Assembly (NCBI GenBank): GCA_031553655.1
Contig: JAVBLG010000048.1
Coordinates: 1-9,777, forward strand
From: JAVBLG01 sp031553655
GTDB lineage: Bacteria; Desulfobacterota; Desulfovibrionia; Desulfovibrionales; Desulfovibrionaceae
Length of the DNA: 9,777 nt
Direction of reading: 5' to 3'
Part shown: piece by piece, positions 1-5,353 of the stretch
Layout of the letters: every line of letters starts with the position of its first letter
Numbering within the stretch: the stretch's first letter is position 1
The notes under the pieces: model-generated
What the model was told of the DNA's origin: nothing
What the model saw: only the letters and a program-made list of their open reading frames with translations
The model's database searches: none
Position numbers and translations under genes: made by a program

Positions 1-144
1 GAGCGCATATTAAGCCTGCGCCATACCTGCCGGTTGCGCGGTAAAAGAACATTCCAGGTTTTGGTTGATGCTTTTGAGGCGCTTTTTCAGAACAGGCAGC
101 CTGATTTGGCGTGGATTCAGACGTCTCGCGGAGATACCCCGTGA
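1..144 (+). CDS. C-terminal fragment of an IS66-type transposase (TnpC-like), cut by the window edge
   Basis: Frame 1 is open from the first base to a TGA at 142-144, giving 47 residues. The peptide resembles the C-terminal tail of IS66-family transposases, where a helix of the type 'S.R.TCR..G...F..L..A....F....P.L' precedes the stop; here I read SLRHTCRLRGKRTF, then VLVDAFEALF and a QPDLAWI tail. This match is by remembered family pattern, not by a search. The catalytic DDE domain would lie off the left edge, so intactness cannot be judged. The antisense reading frame at 10-195 is a shadow. Alternative: the tail of another transposase family or an unrelated protein. Confidence 0.5.
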   Translation, partial: ERILSLRHTCRLRGKRTFQVLVDAFEALFQNRQPDLAWIQTSRGDTP

Positions 145-152
145 GCAGTTAC
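1..152 (+). mobile_element. Right end of an IS66-like insertion sequence (probable)
   Basis: The transposase-like frame stops only 8 bases before a TTAC at 149-152. IS66-family terminal repeats begin GTAA, so read inward from this end the sequence GTAACTGCTCACGGGG (137-152, reverse strand) has the expected form of a terminal repeat that overlaps the stop codon. If correct, the 8 bases just outside (ataaatcc, 153-160) would be one copy of the 8-bp target duplication typical of this family. The other end is outside the window, so neither the repeat partner nor the duplication can be confirmed here. Confidence 0.4.
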
Positions 153-359
153 ATAAATCCTCCCCCCCATGAATATTATTATCAAATATAGCCAAATAAT
201 ATAACTTGTAACGCTTTTATTCAAGCCATTGAACTTGAACGGAATATAACGCGCTATGATTGGTTTGAATAGAGCACTTTTTGACTGCAACGAGAAGTAT
301 AGGCTTATCCGTGCAAATAATTTGAAGATAGTTTCATTAATGGGTATTGTTTCAGGTTA
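153..359. other. AT-rich spacer between the IS end and hicAB
   Basis: No convincing gene is visible. The stretch is clearly more AT-rich than the genes to its right and has a run of seven C (162-169 region). It carries one AT-rich inverted repeat, ATATTATT at 173-180 with AATAATAT at 195-202 (8 bp, 14-nt loop). Scattered -35-like words such as ttgact (281-286) lack a good -10 partner. Confidence 0.5.
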
Positions 360-375
360 ATTGTGCGGCTAGCCT
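360..375 (+). repeat. Left copy of an imperfect direct repeat flanking hicAB
   Basis: Bases 360-375 match 1096-1111 at 15 of 16 positions. The exact shared core is attgtgcggcta (360-371 and 1096-1107), with one mismatch at 372/1108. The two copies enclose the whole hicAB pair. This copy runs into the candidate -35 element of hicA. Confidence 0.5.
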
Positions 376-403
376 TGACAATGCCACCATTGAGTGCCAC
401 TAT
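375..403 (+). promoter_or_regulatory. Candidate hicAB promoter with overlapping inverted-repeat operator
   Basis: A perfect -35 consensus ttgaca lies at 375-380. With 17-bp spacing the -10 would be cactat (398-403), which is poor; alternatives tatatg (401-406) and tatgct (403-408) are better words but 20-22 bp away. An inverted repeat caatg-ccac-cattg (379-392) overlaps the -35 and is a plausible HicB operator, since HicB antitoxins commonly autoregulate by binding palindromes at their promoter. Start of transcription would fall at or very near the hicA ATG (409), implying a leaderless or nearly leaderless message. Visible sequence only; weak call. Confidence 0.35.
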
Positions 404-408
404 ATGCT

Positions 409-663
409 ATGAACAGCAGACACCGGAAAACGCTTGCGGCCATTTTTTCCAACCCGACGCCTAAAACAATGGTGTGGGCCGATATTGAAGCTCTCCTTCT
501 GGCGGTTGGCTGTGAAATTATTGAAGGTGACGGCTCACGGGTCAGATTTATTCGGGATGATGTCATAGTATATTTCCACAGGCCGCATCCCAAGAAAGAA
601 GCCGCGCCGTACCAGATTCGGGATGCCAAAACATTCCTGACGAAGTTGGGAGTAGAACCATGA
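409..663 (+). CDS. hicA: HicA-type mRNA interferase toxin
   Basis: This is an 84-residue protein of the HicA family, toxins that cleave mRNA through a small double-stranded-RNA-binding-like fold. I chose the ATG at 409 because MNSRHRKTL is the usual HicA N-terminus; an in-frame GTG at 394 would lie inside the candidate promoter. Visible family features are the helix region WADIEALLLAVGCEI and the strand pair GSRVRF...VIVYFHRPHP. This belongs to the HicA subgroup with an HRPHP motif in the second strand, where Arg stands at the position that is His in the GSHH subgroup. The end overlaps hicB by four bases (ATGA), consistent with translational coupling. No clear Shine-Dalgarno precedes the ATG. 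The gene appears intact. The assignment rests on motif, size and the adjacent antitoxin. Confidence 0.88.
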   Translation: MNSRHRKTLAAIFSNPTPKTMVWADIEALLLAVGCEIIEGDGSRVRFIRDDVIVYFHRPHPKKEAAPYQIRDAKTFLTKLGVEP

Positions 664-1001
664 ACAACACCATGACATACAAGGGCTACACAGCGATTGT
701 CGGCTTCAGCGCTGAGGATGAATGCCTTGTCGGGCATATTGCCGGAATAAATGATGTGATTGGCTTTCACGCGGACTCCGTGGAGGAAATCCGCAAGGTT
801 TTTCACGAAACCGTTGATGATTACCTTGCCACATGCGCGAAAATAGGCCGTGAGCCGAATAAGCCTTATTCCGGCAAAGTTACCTTGCGTCTGCCCCCGG
901 AGTTGCATGCGCAACTTGCCGTGCGGGCCGAAGCCAACGGCAGCAGCCTGAACAACTGGTTGGTGTCCGCGTTGAGTCAGTCGGTAGCTAACCACTCGTA
1001 A
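660..1001 (+). CDS. hicB: HicB-type antitoxin with ribbon-helix-helix domain
   Basis: The 113-residue product should bind and block HicA and repress the operon. The N-terminal half (about residues 5-60) is the partial RNase H-like HicB fold: YKGYTAIVGFSAEDE, then an acidic, Gly-rich stretch and a helix SVEEIRKVFHETVDDYL. The C-terminal part from about residue 70 (GKVTLRLPPELHAQLAVRA, then NNWLVSAL) is a ribbon-helix-helix DNA-binding domain, the common version for this HicB size. The ATG at 660 overlaps the hicA stop, and ggga(g) about 7 bases upstream inside hicA serves as ribosome binding site. Toxin-first order is standard for hicAB. The gene looks complete. Confidence 0.9.
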   Translation: MNNTMTYKGYTAIVGFSAEDECLVGHIAGINDVIGFHADSVEEIRKVFHETVDDYLATCAKIGREPNKPYSGKVTLRLPPELHAQLAVRAEANGSSLNNWLVSALSQSVANHS

Positions 1002-1016
1002 CATTGCCTACCTCCC

Positions 1017-1031
1017 CGGCCTGTAAGGCCG
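1017..1031. terminator. Small GC hairpin after hicB (weak terminator candidate)
   Basis: The sequence cggcct-gta-aggccg forms a 6-bp GC stem 15 bases after the hicB stop. It is followed by ttcaaaaacc, so it lacks a U-tract on the + strand. It lies in the short gap between convergent hicB and the methyltransferase and could act weakly in either direction. Confidence 0.3.
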
Positions 1032-1095
1032 TTCAAAAACCAGATCCTTGGTCATAATGACATTCCCGGCCTCTTACCCGATTGTGGGATTTGTT

Positions 1096-1111
1096 ATTGT
1101 GCGGCTATCCT
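1096..1111 (+). repeat. Right copy of the direct repeat flanking hicAB, overlapping the methyltransferase stop
   Basis: This is the partner of 360-375 (15 of 16 identical). The stop codon of the methyltransferase (CTA on the + strand at 1105-1107) is inside the shared core. A further 6-bp inverted repeat, gttatt (1093-1098) and aataac (1114-1119), surrounds the core here but not at the left copy. Confidence 0.5.
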
Positions 1112-2049
1112 CTAATAACGGCAGTCCGGGAGGTGGTTTTGCCGAAAACCAGGTATGAGGTGATCGTAGCCAAATCCTCCGGCTCCATGCGTTGGAAACG
1201 GGGATGCAGGTGCATGCGGGTGAGATCTTCCAAGGCCTTGGCGTCTACCTCTGGCCTATCGATGAGCAAAGTGAACCCGGCGCGTTCGAACAGTGTGATG
1301 TATTCGCTGTTTCGCAGCCTGTTTTGAAAATCTTGGGGATTGAAAGCGTTGACGATGGTATTGACGAAATCTGAAAATGATAAGAAATGCAGCCGAGAAA
1401 TTCCTTTGTCCACATGCTCCCAGTGGTCGGAATTGTCGATGATGTGCAGACTGCACCCCTCATCTTTGAGCATGTGGCGGACAGCCGCGCAGATGGGTTC
1501 CAGATTCTCCTCAGGAATATGCTCCAATACGGCCCGCGAATAGACAATGTCGTATTCTTTTTTTTCAGGCGCGCCGCTGGTGATGTCGTGGTTGGGAAAG
1601 TAAACGATGCGCAGGGCCGCGAAATTTTCTTCCAGGTTTTTGTGAGTGAGCGAACCGAGAGTCGCTCGTACATTTTCTTCCGGGATTTCCAGTTTTTCCG
1701 CAATGAGGCCGCTTTTTGGCTCAAGCCCGCGCGCCATGGCCGTCAGGTGCTCCAAGTCCAGGCAGGGTTCGATATCGATGGTGTGTATGGATGCCGCTCC
1801 AGCCAAGGAGAGCAGGATGGGCGCGATGGGATGCCAGCCTGTGCCCAATTCCAGGATATGCCTGCCGCGCGGATCGCGGCCCACCTCTTTCAAGAGGGAA
1901 ATGATGCTGAAGGATTGCGTCAGCGCCCAGTCATCCGTCGCTGCCACCCATCGCGGAGCCTGTTTTTTGTGCAGCAAGCCTCTGAGCTTGTGCCGAAAAG
2001 GGACGGATCTGTAAATTGCACGCAGGACAAAGTGTATTTTCCAAGTCAT
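1105..2049 (-). CDS. Class I SAM-dependent methyltransferase
   Basis: The protein has 314 residues. A Rossmann-type methyltransferase core starts near residue 64: motif I is ILELGTGWHP (65-74), the acidic end of strand 2 is in IHTIDIEP (88-95), and DIVYSRAVLEHIP (167-179) is the motif IV/post region typical of methyltransferase domain 11-like enzymes. An N-terminal basic stretch (1-35) and a C-terminal arm of about 100 residues lie outside the core. The start is supported by aggag five bases before the ATG. The substrate is not evident; similar architectures are often found among cell-surface glycan or small-molecule methyltransferases, but no glycan genes are visible here. The gene stands alone, and its 3' end overlaps the right direct repeat of the hicAB segment. 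The long antisense frame at 1387-2163 is a shadow. Confidence 0.8.
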   Translation of the reverse strand: MTWKIHFVLRAIYRSVPFRHKLRGLLHKKQAPRWVAATDDWALTQSFSIISLLKEVGRDPRGRHILELGTGWHPIAPILLSLAGAASIHTIDIEPCLDLEHLTAMARGLEPKSGLIAEKLEIPEENVRATLGSLTHKNLEENFAALRIVYFPNHDITSGAPEKKEYDIVYSRAVLEHIPEENLEPICAAVRHMLKDEGCSLHIIDNSDHWEHVDKGISRLHFLSFSDFVNTIVNAFNPQDFQNRLRNSEYITLFERAGFTLLIDRPEVDAKALEDLTRMHLHPRFQRMEPEDLATITSYLVFGKTTSRTAVIRG

Positions 2050-2363
2050 GGATTCTCCTGTGCCCCCGGCCTCGCCGAGATTTATTCAAATCGTGTTGAC
2101 GCGTACTCCGCAACTCCTTCAGCTAAAAAAATATCAGCCAGTTCAAGTATCCGCAAGCCTTAGTGCAAGAAAAATCATGTATAAGCAATGAGGTCCTCGA
2201 TTGCTGAAAGCATCACCGATCAGAATCTGTCTGGTTAAAAAATTAATGAAATGGGTTTCAGTATAAATAAACCCCCGTTTTCAAAAAAACAGGGGTTTAT
2301 CAGAAGACTGAGGCTCGCCTTGCCAGCGGCTTTTTTTATTATGAAATCAATGTATAGTTTTTT
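2050..2363. other. Intergenic region between methyltransferase and aqpZ
   Basis: About 310 bases without a gene. It should hold the methyltransferase promoter; a possible - strand pair is TTGCGG and TATTTT with 17-bp spacing near 2126-2154, a weak match. It also holds the strong hairpin at 2267-2300, and two T-runs on the + strand (2334-2340 and 2358-2365) that are not preceded by a convincing stem. Confidence 0.4.
2267..2300 (-). terminator. Long hairpin downstream of aqpZ, likely terminator
   Basis: ataaacccc (2267-2275) pairs with ggggtttat (2292-2300) over 9 bp. After one C/A mismatch, gtttt (2277-2281) pairs with aaaac (2286-2290), leaving a 4-nt loop. The hairpin starts about 64 bases past the aqpZ stop. 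On the - strand the lower stem runs into TTTATTTATAC, which is only moderately U-rich; on the + strand there is no U-run. Best read as the aqpZ terminator. Confidence 0.55.
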
Positions 2364-3053
2364 TTAATTGCTCTTGTTGCCCAACAGACGGTACAGAACG
2401 CCGCCGAGTATTCCACCCACAATCGGGGCCAGCCAGAACAGCCAGAGCTGCTGTACGTATATTCCACCGGCAAACAGGGCTACGCCGGTGCTGCGGGCCG
2501 GGTTGACCGAGGTATTGGTGACCGGAATGCTGATCAAGTGGATAAGGGTAAGGCCCAGGCCGATGGCTATGGGGGCAAAGCCTGCGGGCGCCTTGGCGTC
2601 GGTGGATCCCATGATGATGAACAGGAAGGCGGCGGTGAGCACAACTTCGGTCAGCATGCAGGCGGGCAGGGAAAATTTACCGGGTGAAGCTTCGGCATAA
2701 CCGTTGGAGGCGAACCCGGCGGCAACATCAAATCCGGCTTTGCCGCTGGCAATTACGTAAAGCACACCGGCGGCCAGAATCGCGCCGATAACCTGAGATA
2801 TGATGTAGGGTACCAGATCTTTGGTTTCAAAGCGCCCACCGGCCCACAGTCCGAAAGACACGGCCGGGTTGAAATGCCCACCGGATATATGGCCAACCGC
2901 ATAGGCCATGGTGAGTACTGTAAGACCAAAGGCGAAAGAAACGCCGAGAAGCCCGATGCCGCCGGGCACAAATCCGGCCGCCAGCACCGCGCTGCCGCAA
3001 CCGCCAAGCACCAGCCAAAAAGTTCCAAAAAGTTCCGCAAGATATTTTTTCAT
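2364..3053 (-). CDS. aqpZ: Aquaporin Z, water channel
   Basis: This is a 229-residue MIP-family membrane channel, close to the 231 residues of E. coli AqpZ. Six hydrophobic segments and two half-helices are visible. The NPA motifs are at residues 62-64 (GGHFNPAVSFG) and 184-186 (SVNPARSTG). The selectivity-filter residues match water-specific AqpZ: Phe42, His172, Thr181 and Arg187, within LIHLISIPVTNTSVNPAR. An aquaglyceroporin is therefore unlikely. The frame is open upstream to 3152, but the ATG at 3053 is preferred: GGAG lies seven bases before it, MKKYLAELFGTFWLV is the normal family N-terminus, and a promoter sits just upstream. It is a single-gene unit, between the formate operon and the methyltransferase. 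Confidence 0.95.
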   Translation of the reverse strand: MKKYLAELFGTFWLVLGGCGSAVLAAGFVPGGIGLLGVSFAFGLTVLTMAYAVGHISGGHFNPAVSFGLWAGGRFETKDLVPYIISQVIGAILAAGVLYVIASGKAGFDVAAGFASNGYAEASPGKFSLPACMLTEVVLTAAFLFIIMGSTDAKAPAGFAPIAIGLGLTLIHLISIPVTNTSVNPARSTGVALFAGGIYVQQLWLFWLAPIVGGILGGVLYRLLGNKSN

Positions 3054-3093
3054 CACGCTACTCCATAAAAGAATTAATTTTGTACAACGGCTC

Positions 3094-3122
3094 ATAGTAA
3101 GCATAGCGGGCTTATAAGACAA
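3094..3122 (-). promoter_or_regulatory. Probable sigma70-type promoter of aqpZ
   Basis: On the - strand TTGTCT (3117-3122) and TACTAT (3094-3099) are separated by exactly 17 bp, each matching 4 of 6 consensus positions. Transcription would begin near 3087, giving a leader of about 34 bases that includes the GGAG at 3057-3064 ahead of the ATG at 3053. It also rules out the longer open frame start at 3152. Confidence 0.5.
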
Positions 3123-3186
3123 TACATTATTTATCTTTGGCAGGGCTGGCACATCTTACTTTGTATATTAATAAAATCATCAGATT

Positions 3187-3253
3187 AGAGCGTTTTGCGA
3201 ATGAAATGAGCGAAATGCTCTGACGCCCCGGATGTGGTCCTGGCCGTCAGAGC
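3187..3253 (-). terminator. Two overlapping, mutually exclusive hairpins after the formate operon
   Basis: Arm A, 3187-3198, pairs with 3210-3221 over 12 bp including two G-U pairs, with an 11-nt loop. Arm B, gctctgacg at 3217-3225, pairs perfectly with cgtcagagc at 3245-3253 over 9 bp with a 19-nt loop. Bases 3217-3221 are used by both, so only one stem can form at a time. The structure starts 22 bases past the stop of the Fe-S/flavin gene and upstream of the aqpZ promoter. It is probably a terminator or 3'-end processing element for the operon, although neither stem has a clean U-tract. A dispersed extragenic palindrome is the alternative. Confidence 0.45.
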
Positions 3254-3274
3254 ACTAAGTATCTGTGTCTATTG

Positions 3275-5257
3275 TTAAAATTCCTGAGGCAACTCGAGCA
3301 TTTCCTTATAATTGAATACCGGCCCGTCCACGCACATGTAATGCGACCCCACCTTGCAGTGCCCGCATTTGCCTACGCCACAGCGCATGTGGGTTTCCAG
3401 TGATGTATAGATGTTTCCCGCGTCCATACCCAGATTAAGTAAATCCGCAGCCACCAATTTTATGCGCCTTGGTGATGCGCACAAAAGCGCCACAGCTGAC
3501 CCCCAGTTGAAGGGTAGGGCGGGGAGCAGATCATTTATATAGCCGACGTGAGCGGTAACTTCGTCCGTGGGCCTGGACAAAGCGTATTGCACGCTCACAT
3601 CCGGCATCGAGGCCCAGACCTTGAGATCATCCTTATATACCAGTCCGGAATAGGATGTGGCACTGGCGATAACAGCTATTTTGCCGAAGTGTTCGCGATG
3701 GTCCATCATGCGCACAATTATGGTGCGCACCGGGGCCAGACCCACCCCCGAACCCACCACCAGCACGTCGCGGCCTTTGAGCATGTCATAGGGAAAGCCG
3801 CGCCCGTAGGGTCCGCGCAGGCCGACTACATCACCGACGTCAAGCCCGGCCAGTGCTCCAGTGACTTTTCCCGTCTTTTTGATGCAGAATTCCAGCTCTG
3901 TGCCGGGGGCGTCACCAAAGGGAATGGATATGGCTATTTCCCCCACGCCAAACACGGTGAGCATGTAGAATTGTCCGGAAAGATCTGCGCTTTCGCCGGG
4001 TTTGGCGTCTTTGTAGCGCAGATGATAGCGTCTGATGTCGCGCGTTTCCTGGCTGATTTTTGTTATTTCGGCCACGCGCGGGGTATACAGGAAGGAGTTG
4101 ATCCCCCTGTGTATTTTTTCATAACGCTGAGTCGGCGCGGCGGCCGGTTCGGGGCGTCCGGCCTCAACCCAGCTTTGTTTAAGCTCGGTTGCTATGGCCG
4201 TTATGTCTATGCCCGCCGGGCAGGTACGAATGCAGCGCCCGCAGCCCACGCAGGCCGCGAGCCCGAAGCGGCTGTCGCCATGGGCCAGCTTATCCATGAT
4301 CCGATAGCGTACACGGGATATCTGCGAGCGTGGGTTGTGATGTCCGGCATTGCGGGTGAATCCCGCTGTTTGGCAGGAATCTTTATAACGCACCCGGCGT
4401 CCGGAATTGTCTCCGGTGCGTTCTTCCACCACAGTAAAGCAGGTGCAGGTGGGGCACAGCGCCGTGCAGCCAGTGCAGCTTATGCAGGCGGCGGCATTCA
4501 GATCCCATAGTTTATGCCCGTAGCCGTGGGCCAGGGCTTTGTCGATGTCGGTGAAATCAGGACGCAGGTTGAAGGAATCCAGCGCCGCCAGCCGAGCTTT
4601 TTCCTTGTGTTCGGCAAAGAGCGTCGGGTCTGCTTCTGGCGCTGCTTCCGCAGTGGAGTCATTTTCCGGCCTACTTCCCGAACTGGCTTGGTCAGCTGAT
4701 TGCCCGGAAAAAATTGACGCGGCCATGGCCAGCAGGTTGCGCCCCTTTGCTGTGGGCGCTTCCACCAGAAAGTCATTGCCGGTTTCAGTGAAAATCAGGT
4801 CGGCCCCGGCTTCAGCAAAGGGGCCGCTGTCGGTTGCCGCGCAGAAGCACATTTCTCCGGCCTTGGAGCAGTTCAGAACCGCCACAATCATGTGCTCGCG
4901 CCTCGCGGCGTAGAGTGGGTCGTGATATTCATTGAGATAAAAATTGTCCTGGCGGATCAGCCCGGCGGCGTCACAGGGCCGTACCCCGAAGATGAGGGTG
5001 GTTTTGCCGTTGGCTTGTTCCGGTTCGGCCTGGTAAGTTTTTTCATTGCGTTCCCAAGTGAACAGCGTTTCCGGGCGGTTCATTTCCGGGGCCGGCTTGG
5101 GAAAATTAACATAATCAAGTTCAATACGACTTTCAGGGCTGTGGGGAAGAAGTTGCGCTGGCGCGCCGGGAGCGGGCCGTTGCGGAGTCAGCACCGGCAT
5201 TTTTTTACTCCACAGGGCGAGCAGATCGGTAAGAGCATTTTTAGGCAGGAAATACAT
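3275..5257 (-). CDS. Fused Fe-S/FAD-NAD(P) oxidoreductase, electron-transfer partner of formate dehydrogenase
   Basis: The 660-residue protein joins two units normally separate in sulfhydrogenase (HydB+HydG) or anaerobic sulfite reductase (AsrA+AsrB). The N-terminal half has FGVRPCD (Cys95), a Cys130/137/139 group and two ferredoxin-type sites: Cys258-x2-Cys261-x2-Cys264-x3-Cys268, with further Cys271, 273 and 295, and Cys336-x2-Cys339-x2-Cys342-x3-Cys346. Residues 183-218 are a low-complexity linker. The C-terminal half is ferredoxin-NADP reductase-like: a flavin barrel from about 393, nucleotide-binding VLVVGSGVGLAPV (498-510), and a [2Fe-2S] site at Cys626-x4-Cys631-x2-Cys634-x7-Cys642. 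I chose the ATG at 5257 because TTGGAG lies five bases upstream; the ATG at 5275 lacks this. No signal peptide or membrane segment is seen, so it should be cytoplasmic. The gene lies 96 bases after the formate dehydrogenase. Passing electrons from formate to NAD(P)+ is inferred. Confidence 0.85.
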   Translation of the reverse strand: MYFLPKNALTDLLALWSKKMPVLTPQRPAPGAPAQLLPHSPESRIELDYVNFPKPAPEMNRPETLFTWERNEKTYQAEPEQANGKTTLIFGVRPCDAAGLIRQDNFYLNEYHDPLYAARREHMIVAVLNCSKAGEMCFCAATDSGPFAEAGADLIFTETGNDFLVEAPTAKGRNLLAMAASIFSGQSADQASSGSRPENDSTAEAAPEADPTLFAEHKEKARLAALDSFNLRPDFTDIDKALAHGYGHKLWDLNAAACISCTGCTALCPTCTCFTVVEERTGDNSGRRVRYKDSCQTAGFTRNAGHHNPRSQISRVRYRIMDKLAHGDSRFGLAACVGCGRCIRTCPAGIDITAIATELKQSWVEAGRPEPAAAPTQRYEKIHRGINSFLYTPRVAEITKISQETRDIRRYHLRYKDAKPGESADLSGQFYMLTVFGVGEIAISIPFGDAPGTELEFCIKKTGKVTGALAGLDVGDVVGLRGPYGRGFPYDMLKGRDVLVVGSGVGLAPVRTIIVRMMDHREHFGKIAVIASATSYSGLVYKDDLKVWASMPDVSVQYALSRPTDEVTAHVGYINDLLPALPFNWGSAVALLCASPRRIKLVAADLLNLGMDAGNIYTSLETHMRCGVGKCGHCKVGSHYMCVDGPVFNYKEMLELPQEF

Positions 5258-5286
5258 AAAATCTCCAATATACATGTTTCAATCCA

Positions 5287-5327
5287 CAGTCAGCTCCATC
5301 CGCCGACTGACTCCGTCTCCGGCGGAT
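5287..5327 (-). other. Interleaved inverted repeats between the formate dehydrogenase and its partner gene
   Basis: atccgccg (5298-5305) pairs with cggcggat (5320-5327), 8 bp with a 14-nt loop. A second pair, agtcag (5288-5293) with ctgact (5307-5312), is interleaved with it, so the two could alternate or form an H-type pseudoknot. The element lies 30 bases past the fdhF stop and about 30 bases before the partner's Shine-Dalgarno. It could set the subunit ratio by processing or attenuation; no U-tract follows. Confidence 0.4.
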
Positions 5328-5353
5328 AGGGCCGTGCAGATTGCCTCTTTTGT

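Noticed and set aside
369..1004. 211-residue - strand open frame across hicAB
   Set aside because: It covers both hicA and hicB in antisense; the sense products match a known two-gene family with the typical overlap.
1387..2163. 258-residue + strand open frame
   Set aside because: It is antisense to the methyltransferase, whose motifs and ribosome binding site are clear; no family features are visible in it.
2310..2340. Stem plus T-run as a + strand terminator
   Set aside because: Only about three pairs form ahead of the T-run, and no + strand gene ends here.
3054..3152. N-terminal extension of aqpZ to 3152
   Set aside because: The extra 33 residues are not part of the family, and the promoter and Shine-Dalgarno lie inside this stretch.
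3548..4510. 320-residue + strand open frame
   Set aside because: It lies opposite the Fe-S/flavin gene, whose cysteine motifs are unambiguous; long antisense frames are common in GC-rich coding DNA.
5258..5275. ATG at 5275 as start of the Fe-S/flavin gene
   Set aside because: TTGGAG five bases before the ATG at 5257 is a much better ribosome binding site, and it lies inside the longer version.
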